Positions 11,601 through 22,984 of a stretch of DNA of 64,000 bases are shown here, one piece after another. The notes beneath the pieces were generated by a model. It did no database searches, had not been told where the DNA came from, and was given only the letters and a program-made list of their open reading frames with translations. The position numbers were made by a program, and so were the translations under genes. The DNA comes from Kitagawia praeruptora (lineage: Eukaryota > Streptophyta > Magnoliopsida > Apiales > Apiaceae): contig CM075344.1 of assembly GCA_037693485.1 (NCBI GenBank), positions 24,574,501 through 24,638,500 on the forward strand, in the 5' to 3' direction. Positions within the stretch are counted from its first letter, which is position 1; the number at the start of each line of letters is the position of its first letter.

Positions 11601-12183
11601 AAGATGAGAGCTCCGATTGAAAAGAGAGGGAAATGAAAATTGTGATTGAGAAATGAAAGAGGGAAAGTAAACCTAAGCAAACTTAACCAGTACTAAATTA
11701 ATATTCTATTATAATATTTTTAATAATCTATTATAATATTTAAATAAAACATATATTTAGTCGGTAGAGGCACTGTCCAGGGATTAATCGGGGATGATTA
11801 ATCGAATAATCGGATTATTAATCAGTGCGGTAACCCATGGAACAGGGATTAATCGTGATTAATCACCGATTTTTAGAACAAAGATTTGAGTATAATAATT
11901 TGAATTATACATATATGTATATTTTTTTAATGATAAAAAAAATGTGAAAAATTGTTATACTAACTTTTATATTGAACCAAAATGTATTAATAATAAAAAT
12001 AAATAATTTGTTCAATTTAATTTAATAATATTTATTATTAAAAATTAAATTTCGTTCATATCGTTGTTATCGACTAAATCAAATTAAATTCAAATTGATT
12101 TAATTAAACCTTCTATGTGTAAAGAAATATTGTTCTTATCAATTAAATTAAATTCGTTATTATTATAAATAAAATATCACCCA

Positions 12184-13245
12184 TGATACAGATTTTACAT
12201 TACCCATGTATTATTCGAATAAGTATAAGTAAATACGGTCAAAAATGTTTTACGTTATTATGTTTCAACTTAATAACACATTCGAAGCCGTGTAAACGGT
12301 ACAAATTGATTTAAATAGCTGGAAAATAAAGACAACGGTTTTGCCGCCAAAACTGTTGTGCCAAAGCACCTCAGACAAGTCTTTTTTCCAAAATACCGTT
12401 GTGTAATTCAGACAACGGAAATATTTGAAATTCTGTTGTGCAATATGCTTTCCAACAACCCTTTCCATATTTAAAAAACCGTCGTATGGATCATACAACG
12501 GTTTTTTTTAAATTTCTGTTGTGGGATTGCAGTTTGCACAAGCATTATTTTAACAGAAACCATTGTCTGAATACTATTTCGTTTTCGCCCAAAATGACGC
12601 TTTTAATTTATAAATTTTTCACTCCCGTTCCTATCCTTTGAATCTTATATTATTAATTAGTAATTAATATGTTAATTTGTTCAATATTGTGAGTGTGATT
12701 ATATCGTGGTTTATAAATCGATCGATTACAAGAACTATATTATATATATATATATATAGCACTCTATTATTAATACGTGGTACTATTTATTTGCAAAGGA
12801 AATTATCAATCATATATCGAATAAATTTGTTATTTATATAAATGAAATATCAACCAGTCTCGTGTTCGCGATTCTTGATAAAATAAAGTTATCGAAACCC
12901 TAAACCCTAACACGTGATACGGATTTTACATTACCCATGTATTATTCGAATAAGTATAAGTAAATACGGTCAAAAATGTCTTACGTTATTATGTTTCAAC
13001 TTAATAACACATTCGAAGCCGTATAAACGGTACAAATTGATTTAAATAGCTGGAAAATAAAGACAACGGTTTTTCCGCCAAAACTGTTGTGCCAAAGCAC
13101 CTCAGACAAGTCTTTTTTCCAAAATACCGTTGTGTAATTCAGACAACGGAAATATTTAAAATTCTGTTGTGGGATTGCAGTTTGCACAAGCAGTTTTTTA
13201 ACAGAAACCATTGTCTGAATACTATTTCGTTTTCACCCAAAATGA
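12184..13245. repeat. Internal duplicated block with subterminal-type motifs, between the two CACTA-1 genes
   Basis: Two direct copies (about 12184..12597 and 12913..13245) share ATTATTCGAATAAGTATAAG, an AGACAACGG..CCGTTGTGTAA cluster and TGTCTGAATACTATTTCG. The first copy holds an extra foldback of about 80 bp built on AAACCGTCGTATGGATC. The words are the same type as the subterminal repeats at both ends of the element, here placed in the shared upstream region of the divergent protease and transposase genes. Confidence 0.75.
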
Positions 13246-13329
13246 CATTTATTAAAACATATTAATAAATCGAAGACATTAAAACAGAACCCCAAATCAT
13301 CTCTTCTCAATATTTATGAGTGAAATCGA

Positions 13330-13720
13330 AGACCCAGTTTGCAGCAAAATCGAAGACCTTCTCAATTAACCTTCTCAATCCTTCGATTTAACTTCAAGGA
13401 GCTTCAATCTCAATCTCAATCTCAGCAGCTCAGTTGACCTTCTCAATCCTTCAAATTAACTTCAAGGAGCTTCGATTTATTCATCTCAAGCTTCGATTTA
13501 TTCATCTCAAGGAATTAACTTCAAATTAACTTCAACGAATACCAATATACTTCAAGGAGCTTCGATTTATTCATCTCAAGCTTCGATTTGGTAAGTGGTG
13601 AGTTTATTCATCTTTTATTTTCGATTTTGTTAACTTCAAATTAACTTCAAATTAACTTCAACGAATAACTTCAAATTAACTTCAACGAATACCAATATAC
13701 TGTGGTTCTTCAACGAATAC
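13330..13720 (+). repeat. CTTCAAATTAACTTCAA / CTTCGATTTATTCATC repeats, probable TNP2 leader
   Basis: Short direct repeats fill the region before a candidate leader intron (donor GGTAAGTGGTGAG near 13590). They lie about 0.6-0.9 kb upstream of the TNP2 start. A 5'-untranslated exon followed by a leader intron ending TTAG just before ATG 14240 is plausible but unproven. Confidence 0.4.
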
Positions 13721-14239
13721 CAACGATTTTGTATCCTCTGAGTTTTCTTAATTATTGTTAAGATCTTAACAATAATTAAGAATCGGTACTAGCTTTGCTG
13801 TTAATTATTTGCTCTGAGTTTTCTTAATTATTGTTAAGAATCGGTGCTTTATCAAAATTTGATTTATGGTTAAGATTTTGAATGCCCTAAATTTGGCAGT
13901 ACAGGGCAAATTTGAATGCTCTAAATTGGATTTTATGTGCAAATTATGAGCTCTGTTAAATCAAGCAAAATCAATATCTTGATACTTAATCCAACTATTT
14001 AATATCTTGATATTAGCTCTGTTAATATCTATGATCTAGCAAGGTAAAAGGGTTAGTTCAAGTAAAAAAAACACAGGCAGCTAGTAGACTAGTAGAGAAA
14101 GCTTTATCTGTTAAATTTTAATGCAAGTTATGCTAGTAGTTGGAATTGCTAGTTAATTTGAATGCTCTGTTTTAATAATTAAACTGCATTACATTCCTCC
14201 TAGGTGTGCCTTATGTAATCCATGCTTTTTTTGAATTAG

Positions 14240-17200
14240 ATGGACAGGGATTGGTTGATGGCTGACAGAAGATCAAGAGAGTTTCAAAAAGGAGTTGAAG
14301 ACTTGTTGATGTTTGCATTTGAGAACGGACATAATGAAGATAAAATTAGTTGTCCATGTATGAAATGCGCACATAGTAAATCATGGAAAGCTCGGATAGT
14401 GAGGGATCATCTTTTCCTAAATGGTATCGATAAGACCTACAAGTGTTGGATTTGGCACGGAGAAACAAATGAAGAAGGAAGTCAGCCTTCGACGGAAGGG
14501 ACCGACAGTTCTCAATCTGTGCATCAGCAACCGATGAATACAGATCAGAATATTGATGGTGACGATGATATTTCCCTGGACTCAGATATATTTAACCATG
14601 TTCAATCTGAACATGAACCTCTTTATCCAGGATGCGAAGAATTTTCAAAGATGAAGGCTTTAGTAAAGTTATACAACATCAAAGCAAAATATCAAATATC
14701 TGATTGTGGCTTCTCTGAAATTCTACTTTTGGTCGGGTCTATGCTCCCGGAAGGCAACACATTACCTTCTTCATTCAGTGAAGCCAAGAAAAGCTTGCGT
14801 GTTTTAGGCATGGAGTATGAGAGAATACACGCTTGCCCTAATGATTGTCTATTATATCGTGGAGAGAGAGATGAAGATGAGACAAGGTGCCGCATTTGTC
14901 AAGCTTCTAGATGGAAGTTAAACAAAAAAGGGGATGAATTGGAAGGGACTCCTGCAAAGGTTATGTGGTATTTTCCTTTGATACCACGTTTAAAGAATTT
15001 GTTCAGTTCACCTCAAACAGCCAAGGATTTGACTTGGCACGATTCAGAGAGAATAAAAGATGGCAAAATGAGACATCCGGCAGATTCAAAAACATGGAAG
15101 GAAGTTGATGCAAAATGGCCAGATTTTTCTTTAGATTGTAGAAACCTTCGGCTAGCTTTATCGTCAGATGGATTCAATCCGTTTCATACCACAAATATTG
15201 ATTATTCTTGTTGGCCAGTTTTGATGACAATCTACAATCTACCACCGTGGCTTTGTATGAAGAGGAAGTATATCATGCTATGTTTGTTGATATCCGGACC
15301 CAAGGAACCCGGCAATGATATTGATGTGTTTCTTCAACCACTTATTCAAGATTTACAAAAGTTATGGAGTGGGACACATGTTTATGATGCATTCAAAAAG
15401 GAGCACTTTTTGCTTAAAGCCATTTTGTTATGGACAATAAGTGACTATCCGGCCTATGGTAACTTGTCCGGAAATGTTGTGAAAGGGTATAATGGTTGTA
15501 CAATTTGTGTTGATGAAACAAAAGCAACTAGACTGGTTAATTACCGTAAGTGTGTGTTTCTCAGACATCGGAGGTGGTTGGCCCGTGATCATCCATATCG
15601 GCGGCAGAAAAAAAATTTTGATAATACCATTGAAAAAGAAACTGCTCCACTTCCATTAACCAGAGAGCAGGTGCTTCAAAGAGTACAACATTTGAACGGA
15701 CATGTTTATGGTAAGACACAACGCCAGCCTCGCTTAAAGAAAGGTGATCCTCGGCCAATTTGGAAGAAAGTTTCTATATTTTTTCAGCTTGTGTATTGGA
15801 AATATTTGCCGGTTAGGCATGTTCTCGATGTGATGCACATCGAGAAAAATATTTGTGAAGCTTTACTTGGTACCTTTCTTAATATACCAAAGAAGACCAA
15901 AGACAAAGAAACTGTTCGTCTTGACATGGCAGAAATGGGAATTCGTGTGGAGCTGCGGCCAAAAAATTCGGGAAAAAAGGAGAAGTTACCGTTAGCATCT
16001 TGGAATTTAACTCATGCTGAAAAAAAGGTTGTTTGCTCTTCCTTTCTCGGAATGAAGTTGCCTGATGGATTTTGTTCTAATATTAGGAGTCTTGTGTCAA
16101 TGGAAACACTTCGACTTACTGGTTTGAAATCTCATGACTGTCATATGATTTTGCATCACCTGCTCCCCATTGCAATTCGGTCATCGCTGCAAAAACAGGT
16201 TAGGAACACTGTTATTCGGTTTTGTCTATTCTTTAAGGCCATTTGCAGTAAAGTTATTGAGGTCGATAAGTTGGAGAAAATGCAATCTCAGTTAGTAGAA
16301 ACTTTATGCCAGCTTGAAAAGTACTTCCCCCCTTCCTTGTTTGATATCATGTTTCATCTTTCGGTTCATCTTGTACGAGAAGTTGAGCTTTGCGGACCAA
16401 TTTTTCTTAGATGGATGTATCCTTTTGAGAGGTATATGAAGACATTTAAGGGATATATAAGGAATCGGGCTCATGCAGAAGGTTGTATTGCTGAGGCTTA
16501 TATTGCGGAAGAGGGGGTTGAGTGTTTGGTGGACCACGAGGAAGCGACTATCGGGGTACCGAAAACTGGTAGGCATACAAAAGATTCTACTTACAGGCCT
16601 TTATCTGGCGCAACAATGGTAAACCCGAGCAGCACTGATTTGCATGTAGCGCATTTATGTGTACTACAAAATACAACTGCCATTATGCCATATTTTCAGT
16701 AAGTCGTGAAATTATAATTTTGCAGAATTTATAGGAAGTCATTCTAATTATTTTCTACAATTGTGGGCAGTGAACACATGTCAATTTTGATGACCACCTA
16801 TCCAGATCATGAAAATGATGAAATGTGGCTAAAAAACAAGCAAAATGAGACATTTCCGAAATGGTTCAAAGATAAGGTATTATGTGCATTTTCATAATAT
16901 TTTTGTGCATGTTTTTAAACTGCGTTGCTCACACAAATCATTTTTCAACTAATATGTATTTTTTGGCAGATTGCTTCCGATTTGTTTGATGGTAATGAGG
17001 TACAAGATGAGATAAGGTGGATTGCAGATGGCCCCAACAAGGACGTTCCTACATACAGCGGCTACAAAATGGATGGTGTTACCTACAGTACTAAAGACCG
17101 TGATGATACACGGCAAGTTCAATGCAGCGGTGTTTGTGTAGAGGCCGATACAATGGTTGTGCAGGGCAAGGATAAAAAAATAGAGCATTTGTCACATACA

Positions 17201-17593
17201 TTTTATGGTGTCATAACAAATATATGGGAGTTGGACTATTGTAACTTTAGGATTCCAATATTTCGTTGTAAGTGGGTAGATATGAACAAAGGAATTAAGG
17301 TCGATGACTTGGGGTACACATTGGTTAATTTGAACAGGTTGGGGTTTTTGAATGATCCATTTGTGTTAGGAAAACATGTGAAGCAGGTTTGTTATATCGA
17401 CGATCCCCTTGATAAGTTATGGTCCGTTGTGTTGAAGCTACCTGAAAAAAAAAATTATGAAGATGAAAACGAGGAATCCGTAGAAGTTGAACTTGAGAAT
17501 GAATTCTTTGTACCCAACCTACCGGATGATGATGATGAGGACATGGCTAGTTATATTCGAGATGGTGTAGATGAGCTAATAGAACTTTTGTGA
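14240..17593 (+). CDS. TNP2: TNP2-type CACTA transposase, apparently intact
   Basis: Three exons (14240..16698, 16771..16876, 16970..17593) join in frame to about 1062 aa. The N-terminus is a transposase-associated zinc domain (CPCMKCAHSKSW; DHLFLNGI). The TNP2 domain spans roughly residues 190-430, with the conserved LALSSDGFNPF (Asp near 308) and TISDYPAYGNLSG (Asp near 399) blocks and HVLDVMHIEKNICE further on. Then come a DUF4218 region (LFDIMFHLSVHLV; WMYPFERYMKTFKGYIRNRA) and, in exon 3, a DUF4216 region (SGYKMDGVTYSTKDRDDTR). Exon boundaries have GTAAGT/GCAG-type signals. No stop or frameshift was seen, so this copy could supply transposase in trans to related elements. It is divergent from the C48 gene. 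Confidence 0.9.
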
Positions 17594-18321
17594 TGTAAAA
17601 TTTTATTCGTGTTGTTTGAATTAATTATAACTATGATCATAACTTTTGTGATGTAATAAATGGTTTATAAGCTACTGTTGTTTGGTACGTTGGCTAACTG
17701 ATAAAAGTAGATTGATTATGTTGGTTTGCATTTGTACTGTTAGCTCCATTTTCAATTTTTTTTCTGTATCCTGTAAATCAGACAACGGTTTTAAACAAGA
17801 AACCGTTGTCTGAATCAACAATAGACAATTAGCCTAAAAGAGTTGTCTGATAGCTTTAACTCAGACAACACTATAAAAAACTGTTGTTTGAACAAATGTT
17901 ACACAACAGTAACAGAAAAACTGTTGTCTGATTCCAACAACAGTCCCAAAAACCGTCATATGAATGGCGAGAGTCAGACAACTGTATTTTCTGTGTGTTG
18001 TTTGAATTAAACTTAAACAACGGATCAGAAAAACTGTTGTCTCTTTCTAACAACAGTTTTGTGTGCTCTTGTCTGAAACATTTTCAGACAATGGTTCCGG
18101 AAAACTGTTGTCTAAATATGAAATCTGTGCAACACTACATTTTAAATACCGTTGTCTGACTTCATCTAATAGACAATGGTTTTTTGCGTGTTGTAAAAAC
18201 TGGGATCAGACAATACGTTTTTTTCTTGAACACGGGAACCGTTGTCTGATCTTTTCGGGCAACACTTTTTTTGCAGAGTGTTGTCTGATCAGTGTTGTCT
18301 GATAGCAGATTTGGTGTAGTG
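17594..18321. repeat. 3' flank of TNP2 and right subterminal repeat region of CACTA-1
   Basis: From about 17775 to the terminus, CAGACAACGGTTTT and AAACTGTTGTCTGA words recur about every 30-60 bp in both orientations. They are denser and better conserved than on the left. The first 180 bp are AT-rich and contain probable polyadenylation signals (AATAAA-like). The region ends GGTGTAGTG at 18321. Confidence 0.8.
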
Positions 18322-18433
18322 CCGGCCACCAACCACACCTAACCCTTAGAATTGTATCTATAAATAGATATGCATGTAGGGATTGTAAATGCATCTGAAA
18401 AACATCTGAAATTTGTATCCTCAAGATCAATAT
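18322..18433 (+). mobile_element. Middle piece of the copia-1 3' LTR
   Basis: This 112-bp block between CACTA-1 and copia-2 starts GGCCACCAACC, a word also present twice in the LTR's first piece. It holds a TATA-like TCTATAAATAGAT near 18356, as expected for the LTR promoter. It continues after copia-2 at 23604 and ends ATAACA at 23655. The LTR totals roughly 250 bp plus whatever was lost at the palindrome. Confidence 0.7.
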
Positions 18434-18842
18434 TGTTGGAAACGTGTATGGGTTTATACCAAATATTTTTAACTCAAAGAACAAACTATATATATATAAG
18501 AAGAAATTACAATTTCTTTCCTTTCTCTCACACAAGAGCTTCAGCTCTTTCTTGCTATCTCTCTGCTCTCTTACACTTCTGTGTATTTTCTTCTTGGTGT
18601 GTTGTTATTGTTCTTCTAGGTACTAGTATTTATAGGCTATAATTGACTACATCATGGCTTACATACGTTCATGTGAAACTTTGACAGCCTCCACTTCATG
18701 TTCAATGATCAACCACAATTTGAACTTCTCTTCTCCTTGTTTTTCTTTCCTTCACACATGCAGCCTACTTTATTGATTGAATGCTTTAATTTATTCAACC
18801 AACTATTTTAATACTTCCAGAAGAGTTTGACAGATTCTAACA
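18434..18842 (-). repeat. 3' LTR of copia-2
   Basis: This 409-bp terminal repeat is the downstream one in element orientation. It holds a TATATATATA run and CT-rich leader-like sequence. It is essentially identical to 23195..23603. Confidence 0.95.
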
Positions 18843-18849
18843 CTCCCCC

Positions 18850-21800
18850 TCAAACTCGACTTTCCATTTCGAGCTTCTCTTTCATTTTCTGAAACGTATC
18901 CGGCTTCAACGGCTTCGTGAAAATATCCGCTAAGTTGTCTTCGGTTTTGCAGTGTACTAGCTCCACAATTTTGTCGTTCACCTGTTCTCGAATAAAATGG
19001 TATTTAATGTTGATGTGCTTGCTTCGACTGTGTGACACTGGATTTTTCGCAAGTGAAATAGCAGACTTATTATCCACATAAATAGTAACCGGATCCTCCT
19101 TCGTAAGATTTAACTCGCCCAATATGTAGCCTAACCACATAGCTTGACATGCGCACGCTGCTGCTGCCATGTATTCTGCCTCACATGTTGAGAGAGCAAC
19201 TGTCTGTTGCTTCTTTGATGACCACGAAAATATCGCTGAACCGATATGAAAAGCATATCCTGAAGTGCTTTTCCCGTCATCCAAATCACCACCATAATCA
19301 CTATCTGAGTAGCCAACTAATTTGGAATTTTGAGAATGCATGTAAAACAGACCATGATCAAGTGTACCTTTTATGTACCTCAAAATTCTTTTGGCTGCCA
19401 TGAAGTGATCTTGCTTCAGCTTCTCCATGTACCTACTAACCATTCCAACTGCATACATAATATCGGGACGAGTGAAAGTTAGGTACCTCAGACTTCCAAC
19501 CAAACTTTTGAACAATGTCGGATTTACCGACTCTCTTGTTGAATCAATTCTGAGCTTTATGCTCGTTTCTGCTGGAGTGCTCACCGGCTTGCATTGTTCC
19601 ATTCTGAACTTGCTTAGAATTTGCTCGGCATATTTTTTCTGTGACATAAAAATTCCATCTTTGGTTTGCTTCACTTCGACTCCAAGAAAGTACGACATTT
19701 GACCAATATCTGTCATCTCAAATTCGTTAGTCATCACTTTCTTAAAATCATCAAACATACCAGGGTTGTTGCCTGTGAAGATCATGTCATCCACATATAA
19801 GCACACGATCATAATATCTCCCCCTGAATTTGTTTTTGTGTAGAGTGCATGCTCGTATGGACTTTTCACAAAACCATTTTTCTGGAAATATTCATCAACC
19901 CTCATGTTCCATGCTCTCGGGGCTTGCTTCAACCCGTACAGAGCTTTCTTCAGTCGGTAGACTTTATTTTCTTGGCCTTTCTGAACATATCCGGGAGGTT
20001 GCTCGATGTAGACTTCTTCTTCTAAATAACCATTTAAGAATGCTGACTTCACATCCATCTGGTAGATCTTCCACTGATTATGTGCTGCAATTGCTGTAAG
20101 AAGTCTGATAGTATCAACTCTTGCAACCGGAGCAAACACCTCATCATAGTCAATTCCGTATCTTTGCTTATAGCCTTTAGCAACTAGCCTCGCCTTGTAT
20201 TTTTCCACTTCGCCATCCTGATTGGTCTTTGTCTTGTAGACCCATTTGACACCTATAGCTTTGTGTCCTTCTGGAAGGTCTGTGAGCTCCCAAGTATCAT
20301 TCTTCTTAATAGCACCAATTTCTTCATCCATGGCTTTATTCCATTTGCTTTCTTCAGAAGCTTCCTCAAATGTTACTGGATCACATTCAGCCATTAAACA
20401 GAATAGAGAATAATCAAAGGTTGTTTGTACCGGACTTGTTGCATCATAAATGTCTTCCAGACTCCGCATTTTTCTCGGTGCTCCCCCTGAACTATTGCTG
20501 CTACTGCTGCTTCCTGAACTCGATGGTGTCGAGGCAGGAGTTTGTTGATTTGGACTTTGTGGAGGAGTTGGATCATCCTCTCCACCATCTTCTATGTTGG
20601 AGTCATCGCCATCATCATCATCATCATTAAAGAACAAGCCTGAAACTTTTCTTTCTTCCTCGCTCCATCTCCAATAATCAGATTCATCGAACTCAACATC
20701 TCGAGAAATGATCAATTTCTTCGTGAGGGGATTATAGAGTCTGTATGCCTTGCTTCTTTTGTCATATCCGGTAAAGATGCACTTCTCGCCTTTGTCATCC
20801 AACTTCTTTCTTTTCTGATCTGGAACATGTGCATATGCAATGCACCCAAAAATTCTGAGATGTCCCACTAATGGTTTGCTACCACTCCATGCTTCATTTG
20901 GAGTTTTGTTTCTGACGCTTTTTGTTGGACAGCGATTCAACAAATAAACTGCACATAATACGGCTTCAGCCCAGAAAGTTCTTGGCATGTGTTTTGCCTT
21001 CACCATACTCCTTGCCATGTCTAGAATGGTGCGATTCTTCCTCTCTGCAACTCCATTCTGTTGTGGAGTATATGCCGTTGTCAACTGATGATTTATTCCA
21101 TGTGCTCTGCAGAAGCTTCTGAACAAGTTTGAAGTGTACTCGCCTCCTCTGTCTGATCGAAGTACCTTCAAATAATGGCCACTTTGCTTTTCTGCCAGTG
21201 CTTTGAACTCCTTGAATTTATCAAGAGCCTCCGCCTTTTCTTTAATGATATATACCCAACTTTTCCTGCTAAAATCATCAATAAATGTTAGGTAATATCT
21301 GTTACCTCCAAGTGATGGAATATCAAATGGACCAGCAATATCAGTGTGAACAATCTCCAATGGCCTTCTGGCTCTCCATGATTTTCCGACCGGAAAGCTT
21401 TGTCGGTGTTGCTTCCCCTTGACACATGCTTCACACAAATTATCTGGTTCCTTGATTTCTGGCAAGCCGTCCACCATCTTTGTCTTTGATAATAATTTTA
21501 AGCCAGAAAATCCAAGATGACCAAATCTCAAATGCCACAACCACGAGTCATTTTTAATGACCGACTTCAAACACTTTTGCACCTTCGTTTGCATATCAAG
21601 TGTGAACAGACGATTCTTTGACATCTCCACATTTGCAATTAATTCTCGAACCTGATTTCTGATGATAAGAGAATTATCCTGCATCTGAATATTATATCCC
21701 TTCTCCACAAGTTGGCCAAGACTGATGATATTACTTTTCAAAGCAGGTATATAATAAACATCATTTATATACTTCTTATCACCTTTCTTTGACACAATCA

Positions 21801-22959
21801 TAATAGTAGCTTTGCCTTTGACGGGAATCTTTGACGAGTCACCAAAAGTAACTTCTCCGCTGATGGTGTCGTCTATCTCCGTAAATAAATCCTTGTGGCC
21901 ACACATGTGGTTGCTGGCGCCCGAATCAAGATACCATGTATTTTTCTTGCCTTCATCATCTCCTTTGTAAGTGAGGAACATAGCAGACCCCACATCTTTA
22001 TCTTCTCTTGCTGCTGCAAAATGACTCCTTTCTTCCACCTTCGGTGATCTACACTCGTAACTGAAGTGACCATATTTGTTGCAATTATAACATTGTAACT
22101 GAGACTTGTCACCTCGTTGTTGGAATCCGCCTCTTCCTCGGCCTCTAAAATTTTGACCACGACCAGATTGTTGATAACCTTGAGAATTTTGTCCTCTACT
22201 AAACGTCTGTCTTCCACGTCCTTGTCCTCCTCGGTAGCCACCTCTATAGCCACCTCTGCCACGAACAGAACTGCTACTGCTAGAACTGTCACCGATGGAT
22301 ACTTTACTTTGCAACGCCTTCTCCAAATGACTTTCATCATCATATTGATTCATTCGCTGCTCGTGCGCTTGAAGTGAACCAACTAGCTCGTCAATTGAAA
22401 TTGTGGACAGATCTTTTGACTCCTCGATAGACGTAACAACATAATCAAATTTTCTAATCAACGAACGGAGCAATTTTTCCATCACCCGAACATCATCTAG
22501 GCTTTCTCCATTTCTTTTCATCTCATTTGTTACCGTTTTCAAACGCGTAACATATTCACCGATATTTTCCGAAGTCTTCATTTTGATATTTTCAAATTCG
22601 CCACGAAGAACTTGGAGCCGCACCTTTTTCACTTTTTCCACACCTTGGAATGATTTTTGCAAAATCTCCCACGCCTCTTTTGCTCTCTTTGCATTTGAAA
22701 TTTTTTCGAAGGTGGATTCGTCGACACCTTGAAAAATTGTGTATAACGCCTTGTTGTCTTTTTTCCGGGATTCCTTTAACGCCATCTTCTCGGCATTAGG
22801 AAGTGCTGCTTCAGCGGTAGCATCTTCGGGCTCGCTATAGCCGCTTTCAATGATATCCCAATTATCGTACGAACCGAGTAACACCTTCATTTGGATACTC
22901 CAGTTTCCATAATTTGTAGCCGTCAACTTTGGAATATTTTGTTGCACCATATTCGCCAT
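18850..22959 (-). CDS. Copia-2 gag-pol polyprotein, intact
   Basis: A single frame of about 1369 aa starts at ATG 22959 (MANMVQQNIPKLTATNYGNW). The longer frame upstream is only leader translated in frame. Domains in order: UBN2 gag; zinc knuckle CYNCNKYGHFSYEC (about residue 290); protease WYLDSGASNH (about 341); integrase with HTDIAGPF (about 538), RSDRGGEY and QQNGVAERKNR; reverse transcriptase with YVDDMIFTG (about 1056); RNase H with SDSDYGGDLDDGKSTSGY. All key acidic residues are present and no lesion was found. The stop is just inside the purine tract, as usual for copia. Confidence 0.95.
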   Translation of the reverse strand: MANMVQQNIPKLTATNYGNWSIQMKVLLGSYDNWDIIESGYSEPEDATAEAALPNAEKMALKESRKKDNKALYTIFQGVDESTFEKISNAKRAKEAWEILQKSFQGVEKVKKVRLQVLRGEFENIKMKTSENIGEYVTRLKTVTNEMKRNGESLDDVRVMEKLLRSLIRKFDYVVTSIEESKDLSTISIDELVGSLQAHEQRMNQYDDESHLEKALQSKVSIGDSSSSSSSVRGRGGYRGGYRGGQGRGRQTFSRGQNSQGYQQSGRGQNFRGRGRGGFQQRGDKSQLQCYNCNKYGHFSYECRSPKVEERSHFAAAREDKDVGSAMFLTYKGDDEGKKNTWYLDSGASNHMCGHKDLFTEIDDTISGEVTFGDSSKIPVKGKATIMIVSKKGDKKYINDVYYIPALKSNIISLGQLVEKGYNIQMQDNSLIIRNQVRELIANVEMSKNRLFTLDMQTKVQKCLKSVIKNDSWLWHLRFGHLGFSGLKLLSKTKMVDGLPEIKEPDNLCEACVKGKQHRQSFPVGKSWRARRPLEIVHTDIAGPFDIPSLGGNRYYLTFIDDFSRKSWVYIIKEKAEALDKFKEFKALAEKQSGHYLKVLRSDRGGEYTSNLFRSFCRAHGINHQLTTAYTPQQNGVAERKNRTILDMARSMVKAKHMPRTFWAEAVLCAVYLLNRCPTKSVRNKTPNEAWSGSKPLVGHLRIFGCIAYAHVPDQKRKKLDDKGEKCIFTGYDKRSKAYRLYNPLTKKLIISRDVEFDESDYWRWSEEERKVSGLFFNDDDDDGDDSNIEDGGEDDPTPPQSPNQQTPASTPSSSGSSSSSNSSGGAPRKMRSLEDIYDATSPVQTTFDYSLFCLMAECDPVTFEEASEESKWNKAMDEEIGAIKKNDTWELTDLPEGHKAIGVKWVYKTKTNQDGEVEKYKARLVAKGYKQRYGIDYDEVFAPVARVDTIRLLTAIAAHNQWKIYQMDVKSAFLNGYLEEEVYIEQPPGYVQKGQENKVYRLKKALYGLKQAPRAWNMRVDEYFQKNGFVKSPYEHALYTKTNSGGDIMIVCLYVDDMIFTGNNPGMFDDFKKVMTNEFEMTDIGQMSYFLGVEVKQTKDGIFMSQKKYAEQILSKFRMEQCKPVSTPAETSIKLRIDSTRESVNPTLFKSLVGSLRYLTFTRPDIMYAVGMVSRYMEKLKQDHFMAAKRILRYIKGTLDHGLFYMHSQNSKLVGYSDSDYGGDLDDGKSTSGYAFHIGSAIFSWSSKKQQTVALSTCEAEYMAAAACACQAMWLGYILGELNLTKEDPVTIYVDNKSAISLAKNPVSHSRSKHINIKYHFIREQVNDKIVELVHCKTEDNLADIFTKPLKPDTFQKMKEKLEMESRV

Positions 22960-22984
22960 TTTTTTCAAAAAATTATCTTTGTAC

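Larger units (their letters stand above)
5958..18321 (+). mobile_element. CACTA-1: En/Spm-type DNA transposon with TNP2 and C48 protease genes
   Basis: The left end is CACTACAAGGAAAACAGG and the right end, read inward on the minus strand, is CACTACACCAAATCTGC. Both are followed by many copies of a subterminal word around AGACAACGGTTTT / AACCGTTGTCTGA. It carries two divergent genes: a C48/Ulp1-like gene on minus (7056..10936) and a TNP2 transposase on plus (14240..17593). The ends match for only the first seven bases. The flanking triplets ATC (left) and CCG (right) do not form a target duplication. It lies in the 3' LTR of copia-1. Confidence 0.88.

Noticed and set aside
11360..11680. Minus-strand open frame of Ser/Leu/His repeats
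   Set aside because: Pure translation of a GA/GT low-complexity tract.
12890..12915. Telomere-like AACCCTAAACCCTAACA
   Set aside because: Only two units; a telo-box at most, in the CACTA-1 interior.
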